Origin: Planctomycetota bacterium
GTDB taxonomy: Bacteria > Planctomycetota > Phycisphaerae > SM23-33
Direction of reading: 5' to 3'
Length of the DNA stretch: 10,693 bases
NCBI GenBank assembly: GCA_003644335.1
Contig: QNCB01000015.1
Location: 1 to 10,693, forward strand
Each line of letters begins with the position of its first letter. Positions within the stretch are counted from its first letter, which is position 1. Position numbers and translations under genes: made by a program. This document shows, piece by piece, positions 5,606-10,693 of this stretch. The notes below the pieces were generated by a model that did not search any database, was not told the DNA's origin, and saw only the letters and a program-made list of their open reading frames with translations.

Positions 5606-5974
5606 CTACTCAGAAGGCGGGGATTCCTTATCCTCGCCTTTTTTTGGCTCTAGGTACTTTGCTGCGGTACCCGCCAGCCCGGCGACTTTTCCGATCATGG
5701 CATACCCCCGAACTGCGATGTCTGCGGCAGCTTGTTTTCCGAGATACCACATTGTGCTGATACCCATCATGAAGACGATGCCGACCATGAAGGCAGCCAG
5801 GGGCCAGCCCAGGTCAGTCTGCTTCACCAGCGCCGTTAGCGCCATCGCTGCCATCAGTACCTGCTGAATCAGCCACGCCAGAAATTTCTTGCTCTTGATC
5901 GCGGGCTTCTCCGTCTGGGTGAGCATCTCCTTCTGGTGTTTCAGGTGCAGGGTCTCCCTCTCTTCCTGTGTCAT
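5606..5974 (-). CDS. Two-membrane-segment protein, candidate holin, 122 residues
   Basis: Residues 1-29 are charged and cytoplasmic in character; two hydrophobic segments follow (about 31-49 and 56-77, separated by KQTDLG); a helical region with weaker hydrophobic character (about 85-107) and a charged tail rich in Lys/Glu/Ser come after. Size, segment count and charged tail fit a class II or III holin, but many phage membrane proteins look like this, and the secreted lysozyme-like gene is 2.8 kb away. The ATG at 5974 has AAGGAG 7 bases upstream; an upstream ATG at 6001 lacks a ribosome site. Bases 5814-5974 also encode the tail of the previous gene in another frame. It is last in the five-gene operon. 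Confidence 0.78.
   Translation of the reverse strand: MTQEERETLHLKHQKEMLTQTEKPAIKSKKFLAWLIQQVLMAAMALTALVKQTDLGWPLAAFMVGIVFMMGISTMWYLGKQAAADIAVRGYAMIGKVAGLAGTAAKYLEPKKGEDKESPPSE
5614..5645 (+). terminator. Rho-independent terminator inside the convergent coding end
   Basis: AGGCGGGGAT at 5615-5624 pairs with ATCCTCGCCT at 5630-5639 (one mismatch), 5-base loop, then a T-run to 5645. It ends the + strand unit of the unknown protein and the Nudix gene. It lies wholly within the 3' coding end of the minus-strand holin-like gene, so the same bases code for that protein's charged tail. Confidence 0.8.
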
Positions 5975-6662
5975 CGGAGCTCTCCTTTGCTTGTTTTTCA
6001 AATGCTACGAGCTTTTCCGCCAGGACCTGGCGGGATTTTCGAGTCTTCGCTTTACCCGAGCATTCGTTGCATTTTAGTTCTACGAGGTAAATGATACCTT
6101 CTTCTTCGTTGAGTTCGTAGGTGTACTTTTCCGGCGCTAGTCCGAACCGGTTAACCGCAGTTTCCCAGCGGGCCTTCGTTTTTTCTTGTAGTGCTTGGGA
6201 GGTTATCTGTAATTCTTTTTGGAGTTCATTTTGGCGTACCTGCAGATCGACAACATCTGTATTCAGCTTGCTTAACTCTTCATCATCTTCGAAACGTACT
6301 GCAGGACGTGATGTTTTACGTTGTGAGCAATAGGCATCAGCCATAATGACCGCGGCGATTCCATTACCTACGATTTCTAGAGGTTCTTCGATATCGTCTA
6401 ATTGCAGGGTCAGCAGTTTGTCGAGCAGCTTCTTGATCTGTCCAGCCTCGTTGGGGATGGGGCAGTCTGACAGCGCACGTAGCGCTTGCAGCCCTGGTCG
6501 ACCTGAGGGAAGCGGATTAGCGCTCTCCCGTGCTTTCGCTAGGTTCGTTTCTTGCTGTTGTTGGCTTTGTTGTTGTTGCTGTTGTGCCTGTCGCTTCAGT
6601 TGCTCGATCATCCGTGGATCCATTACCATTCCCGGCGGCATTCCCATTGGCGGTCCTTGCAT
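5814..6662 (-). CDS. Poly-Gln and coiled-coil protein with acidic tail, 282 residues
   Basis: Not a recognised family. Order of parts: Met/Pro/Gly-rich start (residues 1-17); basic helix leading into a poly-Gln tract (about 26-37); a folded helical region (about 50-115); a coiled coil with Gln/Glu repeats (about 125-165); a region with a CNEC pair (about 200) in basic surroundings; and a disordered acidic tail (about 230-282) of Asp, Glu, Gly, Ala and Ser. The start has AAGGAG 7 bases upstream, located in the previous gene's tail. Both ends overlap neighbours: 146 bases at the start and 161 at the end. Like the gene at 1253, it joins coiled coil and acidic tail. A structural, tail- or scaffold-type role is possible. 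Confidence 0.8.
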   Translation of the reverse strand: MQGPPMGMPPGMVMDPRMIEQLKRQAQQQQQQSQQQQETNLAKARESANPLPSGRPGLQALRALSDCPIPNEAGQIKKLLDKLLTLQLDDIEEPLEIVGNGIAAVIMADAYCSQRKTSRPAVRFEDDEELSKLNTDVVDLQVRQNELQKELQITSQALQEKTKARWETAVNRFGLAPEKYTYELNEEEGIIYLVELKCNECSGKAKTRKSRQVLAEKLVAFEKQAKESSDDTGREGDPAPETPEGDAHPDGEARDQEQEISGVADSAGTDGSDGANGAGEAD

Positions 6663-7101
6663 TAGTCTCCTCCTTGTGTTTTCTCATACATACACGATCA
6701 TATGTGTATAGGGCACTGTTTGTTTTTCTCATCGGTATGGCGTGCAGTACGTCGAATTTTGCGTCCAAGAGGACAGTTGGCTTTGGGTTATATTCCTTAA
6801 CAACCCACCCAAAGTACTCCACGAACACTACCGATGCAAATGTAAATTGTTCTCCCAACAGACGTACTACTAGTCCTTCTCCAAGGGGGATCGTTGTTAC
6901 TGTCCGACCCAAAAAAGAGTGGGAGCTCACGTTCGCGACGCGGGCGTACTGCGAGGTGTGCCCCACGCAGTTTCCCCCGACGTAGATGAAGTTCATGGTT
7001 GATGCTCCTCCGACCTGGCCCTCCGGCATCTGGAAGACCTCTCCGGGTTCGGGGTCAGGTGGAAGAAGTGCGTCCAGTGTAACATAGCGTTCGTCAGTCA
7101 T
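6517..7101 (-). CDS. Unknown beta-rich protein with low-complexity tail, 194 residues
   Basis: I do not recognise it. The ATG at 7101 forms ATGACTGA with the kinase stop but has no good ribosome site. An internal ATG at 6996 (protein start MNFIYVGGN) has GGAGGAG 8 bases upstream and would give 159 residues, so either or both starts may be used. The core (about residues 37-145) has alternating hydrophobic residues suggesting beta strands (VVRLLG, FTFASVVFVEYFGWVV). The last 50 residues are Thr/Asn/Ala/Gly/Glu-rich and disordered, and they are encoded over the start of the next gene (6517-6662). It lies between the kinase and the poly-Gln protein in the operon; its role is unknown. Confidence 0.72.
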   Translation of the reverse strand: MTDERYVTLDALLPPDPEPGEVFQMPEGQVGGASTMNFIYVGGNCVGHTSQYARVANVSSHSFLGRTVTTIPLGEGLVVRLLGEQFTFASVVFVEYFGWVVKEYNPKPTVLLDAKFDVLHAIPMRKTNSALYTYDRVCMRKHKEETNARTANGNAAGNGNGSTDDRATEATGTTATTTKPTTARNEPSESTGER

Positions 7102-7684
7102 CGATCAGCTCAACTAATTCTTCAGCCCTCTGGAGGGCCTCTTCTCTTGTTCCATTGTTCAGGAAGGTGTAGGTGAAGAGTTTCTTGGGGATTTCATTGA
7201 CGCTCGTTTCGGATTTGTGCCGTCTAGTTTCTGGGTCTTTGCTGTCACCTGCTCCGGGTCGCCATACCCGAATGAGTTTTGCGTCGAATTGTTTCACCAA
7301 CGCTTGTGCTTCGTTTGGGAAGCGGACGTCGGGGATTACTATTTTGACAGTTTCACCAATGTTCGAAGTATCCAATAGCTCTAGGTAGTCGGCTTCCCCT
7401 TTTTCGATTCGTTCGATACGCTCGAGTATCCGGTTGACCCAGACTTCGGAGTCGAACTTCCTGGCAAAGTCTGTTCCCAGTTCCTGCAAGATTTTGCGTG
7501 TGCGAGTGTCTCGCTTGCTGCTGTCACCCCAGAGGACCTCAACGGGGATCCTGAAGATGCGGTGTACCGCATCCTTTAGCGGATCGGCGAATGCCATCCT
7601 CAGGAACCCTCGTTGAGTGAAAACATTAGCGATAAGGTCTTTTCCGCTATTTTGAGGACCGACTATCCCCACTACTTTGGTCAT
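7094..7684 (-). CDS. Deoxynucleoside monophosphate kinase-like protein
   Basis: P-loop kinase of the phage dNMP kinase type, which phosphorylates dNMPs to dNDPs to supply phage DNA synthesis. The Walker A loop is GPQNSGKD at residues 9-16; AFADPLK (31-37), the helical LQELGTDFARKF (67-78), DVRFPNE (119-125) and RRHKSE (154-159) are the other landmarks of this family. At 196 residues it is somewhat shorter than T4 gp1. The ATG at 7684 has AAGGAC and GGAG upstream. Its first 38 bases overlap the tail of the preceding gene, and its stop overlaps the next ATG. No motif is broken, so it is probably active. Specificity among dNMPs, including modified ones, cannot be read from sequence alone. Confidence 0.92.
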   Translation of the reverse strand: MTKVVGIVGPQNSGKDLIANVFTQRGFLRMAFADPLKDAVHRIFRIPVEVLWGDSSKRDTRTRKILQELGTDFARKFDSEVWVNRILERIERIEKGEADYLELLDTSNIGETVKIVIPDVRFPNEAQALVKQFDAKLIRVWRPGAGDSKDPETRRHKSETSVNEIPKKLFTYTFLNNGTREEALQRAEELVELIDD

Positions 7685-7973
7685 TATCTCCGTCCTTTGA
7701 TGGTAGATCGGTGACTTCTACCGTGCCCTCGATTGGTGGCATGGGCTCGTTGTCATCGAGGGCGACTAATAGGTACCTTCGCCCATTCTTCATAAAGGCG
7801 TAGACTGGGATTTTGCATTTTCCCAGGTTGAAGTTGAGGTTCACTCGATCTTGCGAGACAGATGGGAATTCGTCACCCCATAGCCCGTCGGCGATGATGA
7901 CTCCGCCTGAGTCTGTTTCTACGTGACCGACTAGTGTCTCTTTCATTCCGAACTCGAAGGTTACGTCGTCCAT
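7647..7973 (-). CDS. Unknown protein leading the five-gene operon, 108 residues
   Basis: Not recognised. The ATG at 7973 (start MDDVTFEFGM) has AGGAGA about 7 bases upstream; a longer open frame reaching 8108 runs into the promoter and RNA region and is rejected. The core is a mix of short predicted beta strands (LVGHVE, GVIIADGLW, VNLNFNLG, PVYAFM, RYLLVALDD), then a Pro-rich turn, and a Ser/Asp/Gly/Asn tail whose last dozen residues overlap the kinase start. It might be a small barrel-like or single-domain accessory protein. Position directly before the dNMP kinase suggests only shared timing. Transcription likely begins in 7974-8037, divergent from the structured RNA. Confidence 0.75.
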   Translation of the reverse strand: MDDVTFEFGMKETLVGHVETDSGGVIIADGLWGDEFPSVSQDRVNLNFNLGKCKIPVYAFMKNGRRYLLVALDDNEPMPPIEGTVEVTDLPSKDGDNDQSSGDSRSSK

Positions 7974-8037
7974 TTTTTGTCTCCTGATGACTTTAGCCAC
8001 GTTAACAGACTTTAAAGGTTCCTTAAAGGGAAAATGC
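7974..8037. promoter_or_regulatory. Divergent regulatory gap with inverted repeat
   Basis: This gap separates the minus operon start from the + strand structured RNA. It holds TTAACA (8002-8007), identical to the -35 of the promoter at 2753, and a near-perfect inverted repeat: CTTTAAAGG at 8010-8018 and CCTTAAAG at 8021-8028. A -10 of TTAAAG type (8023-8028) would put a + strand start near 8035, just before the RNA's closing helix. The -10 is poor, so an activator or phage factor may be needed. Confidence 0.35.
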
Positions 8038-8745
8038 AGACTAGCTGTGTTGTTTGTGATCCCGTAGGCGTCCTCCGCAGGCGCCTGTGGCTTGGTCCTT
8101 GGCTGCACGAAGTGCAGCGCAGTTATCCCCCCAGTTACTGAGGGGCCGCTGTAAAAGCGTTATCCTAGTCTGTTGGCTTTGCTTGCTGTGTTGGCCTGAA
8201 GAGCGCGCTCGAGCGCTGCGATGACATGTACATTTGCCGAGCAAAGCTCGGCGCGGCAGAGTTTCCGAGTAACTCGGGAATGCGCCGTTAGGTGCTCCAA
8301 GCAAAGTTTGTAGATTCTCACTGGCTGGTTTTCGTGGTGGTCCGGATCTCGCTGGGCTGCAGAGGGGGTAGCGTTGATCCGTGGATGCCCTCGAGCTCGC
8401 CCGTCTCGCGAAGCGAGAGACGAGCTCGTCCTAGTATCTAGGACTCGCTTCTCGTAAAAACGAAGATCCCAGTGAGTGAGGGATTCTCCCCGCTGGCTGT
8501 GTCAGCGCCGGAGCACCTGGTCCGACGGACAGTAGCTGGCCCACCGCGGACGTAGTTCGCCGTGAACCCTACAGAGTTTCTCTGTAGTTAGCGTCTGTAG
8601 ACGTTTTCCCAGTCGGTTAGGAGACCCTCCGGATTACGTACACACTAGCTGTCTTATTGCCCGGACTGGGCACGCGGGCCCAGAGAGGGCGGGCTGGTTG
8701 CGAAGCAACGGATGTTTATCCTCTGTAACAGAGGACCTGCGTTAA
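8036..8745 (+). ncRNA. Large ornate structured RNA, family not assigned
   Basis: No credible gene lies here, yet the sequence is dense in self-complementarity. A closing helix joins 8038-8050 to 8642-8654 (4+4+4 pairs, single bulges). Inside, 8290-8298 pairs perfectly with 8510-8518; nested within it 8317-8324 pairs with 8469-8476, and 8327-8335 with 8460-8468. Hairpins include 8102-8118, 8236-8252, 8262-8280, 8343-8381, 8392-8428 (8+6 pairs), 8429-8443, 8480-8490, 8491-8507, 8569-8587, 8590-8605, 8666-8683, 8697-8709 and 8719-8735. Most loops are three bases (GAA three times, TAA, AAA, TTT, TAT). G-U pairs (such as 8077/8088, 8264/8278, 8328/8467, 8330/8465) favour the + strand; the 8127-8145 stem favours the other. 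GOLLD and ROOL RNAs are phage RNAs of this scale, but I cannot match their consensus. Ends are approximate. Confidence 0.75.
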
Positions 8746-8764
8746 GCATGCTTTCCTAGTGTGT

Positions 8765-9655
8765 CTATATTTCGTCTTTGGTGGCGCCCCCTTTCCGGGC
8801 CCACCTCGTGACTTTTTTATCGTACCTGGTGGATCGATAGCCGGGCCAGTATTGCCACGGGCGATCCGTCTTGAAATCGATAGCGTCTTTTTTCATTTTT
8901 CGAACGTTGTATTCGAAACCTTTACCCAAGGAGAAGACTTCATCGAGTGGGATAGGTGGAAGGGGGTCACGTCTATTGAACTTGGGACGGCACATACCTT
9001 CTTCGTTGCACCGCCACAGTTGATGGAGCGGCGCTGCGTCGATCCCTGAAGTTTTCCAGCGTTCAATTCCCTTGGGATGGAGCATGGTGGCTTTGATTTC
9101 TGAGTAGGGGTGGGAGATACATAGGCGTCTTCGTTGGATGGTTTTATGCGCGTATCCCCATTTTCGAGGCCATGGTCCGAGGGCACACACATCGAAGCCA
9201 CTCTCGTTAGCGGCTGTTCCGAAAACGCCCCACGGGTTGATCGTGACGCCGTCGTTGCTACCGTTGTCGGAGTACTCCCATGCCAGGTAAACTATGCGGT
9301 ACGCCCACCTCATTGCTAGGGTGTCTTCCTCTTCAGGTTCGACTACCTTACCGCAGCTCCACCAGCGGCCGCCTCCTTTCTTATGTGCGATTTTCTTGAC
9401 ACCTTGCATCTGCCTGCCGATTAGCTGTACTTGTTCGGAGTTGGGAAATCCTGTTGATTTTCTGAATGTGGTGTTGTCGGAGTCAAAAAGTGTTTGGGGT
9501 AGTGGGTCTCCAAATTCTTCAGGAAGCGTAGTAGTCGGAAAGTCCGACAATGCAGTGTTGGTTTCTGGGGGTGTTCTACCGGTTTGTGCCGTGAACGTTC
9601 CGCAGAGTAACACCAAGAGACACGAGCTAAGCATGAGAACAAAAGGAACACGCAT
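8765..9655 (-). CDS. Secreted lysozyme-like (transglycosylase-type) protein, 296 residues
   Basis: Starts MRVPFVLMLSSCLLVLLCG, a clear signal peptide with likely cleavage after TFTA (about residue 23); the cysteine at 18 is a poor lipobox. A Thr/Pro-rich linker (25-60) follows. The core has a helix WAYRIVYLAWEYSDN (117-131) and ANESGFDVCALGP (149-161), which resembles the catalytic Glu-Ser motif of lysozyme-like transglycosylases, with Glu151 as candidate acid. Six cysteines after residue 100 could form disulfides in the periplasm. The end (WPGYRSTRYDKKVTRW) is basic. Such an enzyme would cut peptidoglycan strands during lysis or entry. The ATG at 9655 has AAGGAGG 8 bases upstream. The family call rests on one motif, so it is tentative; gene reality is firm. 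Confidence 0.75.
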   Translation of the reverse strand: MRVPFVLMLSSCLLVLLCGTFTAQTGRTPPETNTALSDFPTTTLPEEFGDPLPQTLFDSDNTTFRKSTGFPNSEQVQLIGRQMQGVKKIAHKKGGGRWWSCGKVVEPEEEDTLAMRWAYRIVYLAWEYSDNGSNDGVTINPWGVFGTAANESGFDVCALGPWPRKWGYAHKTIQRRRLCISHPYSEIKATMLHPKGIERWKTSGIDAAPLHQLWRCNEEGMCRPKFNRRDPLPPIPLDEVFSLGKGFEYNVRKMKKDAIDFKTDRPWQYWPGYRSTRYDKKVTRWARKGGATKDEI

Positions 9656-9750
9656 GCGATCATCCTCCTTTGATCGGCTTCTATAAACCAACCCCCAGCG
9701 CCGATTTTGTAGTGTGGAAGTAATTGTAGGGGATGAAACGAAAACTGTCT

Positions 9751-9773
9751 ACTGGTAGCTTTTACCAGTTTTT
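9751..9773. terminator. Hairpin after a minus-strand gene, with T-run on the + side
   Basis: ACTGGTA (9751-9757) pairs perfectly with TACCAGT (9763-9769), with a 5-base loop. On the + strand it is followed directly by TTTTT (9769-9773), the form of a terminator; on the minus strand the T-run is six bases away. It touches the stop codon of the gene at 9773-10123. It could end that minus transcript weakly and also stop antisense transcription coming from the + strand RNA. Confidence 0.55.
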
Positions 9774-10123
9774 CATTGTTCTTTGTGTTCTTGAAACCAC
9801 TTCCAGACGGTTTGGCATAGCCCGTCATAGTACTCTGGCCAGTTTTCCGTTCCGTTAGGTGCGAATTCGCGATTGTTGATGTTCATGAGGTACACAGCGG
9901 CGATAGCCTCTTCCTGTGTGAGTCCGTAATCTATGATGTACGCTTTGAGGAACTTGTGGAGTGCTTCGGTACAGTGCCCTACACGGATGAAGAAGTCGCC
10001 TTCGCGAGCATGTTCTAAACCCTTTTCTGCAGCATCTGTGTCCAAACGCCGGACGTCTGTTGCACGCACTTGCACCATATTTCCTTCGCCATCGGGGATT
10101 GTGATGGTTCTTTCGTCGTCCAT
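9773..10123 (-). CDS. Unknown protein, 116 residues
   Basis: I do not recognise it. The start at 10123 (MDDERTITIPDGEGN) is preceded by an AAGGCG ribosome site within the end of the upstream gene, 4 bases after its stop; starts further upstream would overlap that gene heavily. The N-terminus has short strands with an acidic turn; the middle is helical (EALHKFLKAYIIDYGLTQEEAIAAVYL, about residues 63-89); the end is aromatic and charged (WPEYYDGLCQTVWKWFQEHKEQ). No membrane segment or catalytic motif is visible. It is probably cytoplasmic. It is the third gene of a close minus-strand run that may continue into the lysozyme-like gene. Confidence 0.75.
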   Translation of the reverse strand: MDDERTITIPDGEGNMVQVRATDVRRLDTDAAEKGLEHAREGDFFIRVGHCTEALHKFLKAYIIDYGLTQEEAIAAVYLMNINNREFAPNGTENWPEYYDGLCQTVWKWFQEHKEQ

Positions 10124-10127
10124 AACC

Positions 10128-10385
10128 CTACGCCTTTTCTTTGTAGGATGTGCAATATTCGACAACCTGGTCTTCTCGAACGATGAACGGTACAATGACG
10201 GCGTTAGGTGTGTCCTTCACGATAGCTCCGGGGGGATATACGTGTTTCCCGGGACGGTTTGCGGGAAAGATACTGCGTTTCAGGCAGTGTCCTCGGCTTA
10301 GAGAAACCGTGTCGCCTCCTCGTTTACCTTTCTGTAGAGGCCACATGAATTTACACGTACCGCATGTCTTGGTATTTGTTGCCAT
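10128..10385 (-). CDS. Small four-cysteine, probable zinc-binding protein, 85 residues
   Basis: Starts MATNTKTCGTCKF and carries Cys8/Cys11 as a CxxC pair, Cys34 in a RGHCLKR context, and Cys78 in VEYCTSY near the end. This CxxC...C...C layout, with the middle region PNAVIVPFIVREDQVVEYC, recurs in small phage proteins of unknown function that probably fold around one zinc ion. The ATG has GGAGAGGA about 7 bases upstream. It lies 2 bases after the preceding gene's stop and 4 bases before the next ATG, so the three genes form one operon. No function can be assigned. Confidence 0.8.
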   Translation of the reverse strand: MATNTKTCGTCKFMWPLQKGKRGGDTVSLSRGHCLKRSIFPANRPGKHVYPPGAIVKDTPNAVIVPFIVREDQVVEYCTSYKEKA

Positions 10386-10387
10386 GG

Positions 10388-10693
10388 TTATCCTCTCCTA
10401 ACGATTTTGACTCGGTGTTTTTTCAGTATGTTTTTATCGGGAAGGGTCCATAAAGTGGCGCCTATTCGTCGGAACACTTCAATTTCGTTTGCGGCGCCGT
10501 AGACGCTGATAGTTCCGAAAGGACTTTTGAGGATCATGCTTTGAGGTTCAACGTTACCGATCCAAACTCCATGTTGCGCGAGGTGCGCTTTTGCAACTGT
10601 GTTTACATCGTAAAGTAGTTTCACAAGTGCTTCAGTAGCGTTATCGGGCTCAACACCTCCCAGAAATCGAATGATGAAACTGTCCCCGTCTAG
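10388..10693 (-). CDS. Unknown protein, C-terminal part, cut at the window end
   Basis: The reading frame is open to the right edge of the window, so the true start is probably outside; a GTG at 10624 has no ribosome site and the sequence upstream of it looks coding (DGDSFIIRFLGGVEPDNATEALV). 101 residues are visible. They mix helices (LVKLLYDVNTVAKAHLAQHG) and short strands (WIGNVEPQSMILKSP, TISVYGAANEIEVF), ending in a basic tail (KNILKKHRVKIVRRG). I see no motif that names it. Its stop codon is 2 bases from the next gene's ATG, so it heads or continues the same operon. Confidence 0.75.
   Translation of the reverse strand, partial: LDGDSFIIRFLGGVEPDNATEALVKLLYDVNTVAKAHLAQHGVWIGNVEPQSMILKSPFGTISVYGAANEIEVFRRIGATLWTLPDKNILKKHRVKIVRRG

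Noticed and set aside
6530..6985. 151-residue + strand frame
   Set aside because: It is antisense to a gene in a continuous minus operon, with no ribosome site.
7125..7138. GCCCTC-TG-GAGGGC inverted repeat near the kinase gene end
   Set aside because: Short, inside coding sequence, and no T-run follows; chance is likely.
7974..8108. N-terminal extension of the 108-residue gene up to 8108
   Set aside because: It would cover the regulatory gap and enter the structured RNA; the ATG at 7973 has a good ribosome site.
8041..8304. 87-residue minus-strand reading frame inside the RNA region
   Set aside because: Composition is unlike a folded protein, no ribosome site precedes it, and it crosses several strong hairpins.
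8036..8745. tRNA cluster, tmRNA, RNase P RNA or group I/II intron
   Set aside because: No TTCGANNC T-loop, no RNase P P4 core, no tmRNA tag frame and no domain V hairpin are visible on either strand.
8036..8745. CRISPR array or tandem repeats
   Set aside because: Stems differ in sequence and spacing; only loops recur, and there are no regular direct repeats.

Overview
The window looks like a stretch of a large tailed double-stranded DNA bacteriophage, or a phage-derived element, with a bacterial host that I cannot name. The signs are short, tightly packed genes with strong Shine-Dalgarno sites, frequent strand switches with terminators at the switches, a phage-type deoxynucleoside monophosphate kinase, a variant Nudix hydrolase, a candidate holin and a secreted lysozyme-like protein. 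Most other proteins match no family I recognise. No tRNA, integrase, transposase or CRISPR array is visible. Promoter-like sites resemble bacterial sigma-70 sites.

Layout. Positions 1-2609 (+): a cut-off glycine-rich membrane-type protein, a small membrane or secreted protein, a coiled-coil protein whose acidic tail is read out of frame across a zinc-ribbon gene, and a second basic protein with a hydrophobic stretch. Strong hairpin terminators lie just before two of these genes. 2603-2752 (-): a 49-residue membrane microprotein. 2817-3380 (+): a basic protein with a C-terminal membrane segment, closed by a terminator. 3469-4247 (-): a membrane-anchored HExxH protein (minigluzincin-like), coupled by an ATGA overlap to an 80-residue protein. 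4334-5604 (+): an unknown acidic protein and the Nudix hydrolase. 5606-7973 (-): a five-gene operon in which every gene overlaps the next: unknown 108-residue protein, dNMP kinase, unknown protein, poly-Gln/coiled-coil protein, holin-like protein.

8036-8745 has no credible gene. It folds into many hairpins with three-base loops, nested long-range helices and an end-to-end closing helix. I read it as a large ornate structured RNA of about 0.7 kb, the size and context class of GOLLD and ROOL RNAs, without being able to assign it to either. G-U pairs favour the + strand, opposite to both neighbouring operons. 8765-10693 (-): the secreted lysozyme-like protein and three small unknown genes, the last cut by the window edge.

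The two strongest novelties are this RNA and a set of four same-strand overlaps. In all four the downstream gene has the same relative phase, a Shine-Dalgarno site read in the upstream frame as Lys-Glu or Lys-Asp, exactly 7 nt to the ATG, and a hydrophilic upstream tail. Functionally, the kinase and Nudix protein fit nucleotide metabolism, the lysozyme-like and holin-like proteins fit lysis, and the glycine-rich membrane-type proteins may be virion or DNA-entry components, which is inference only.
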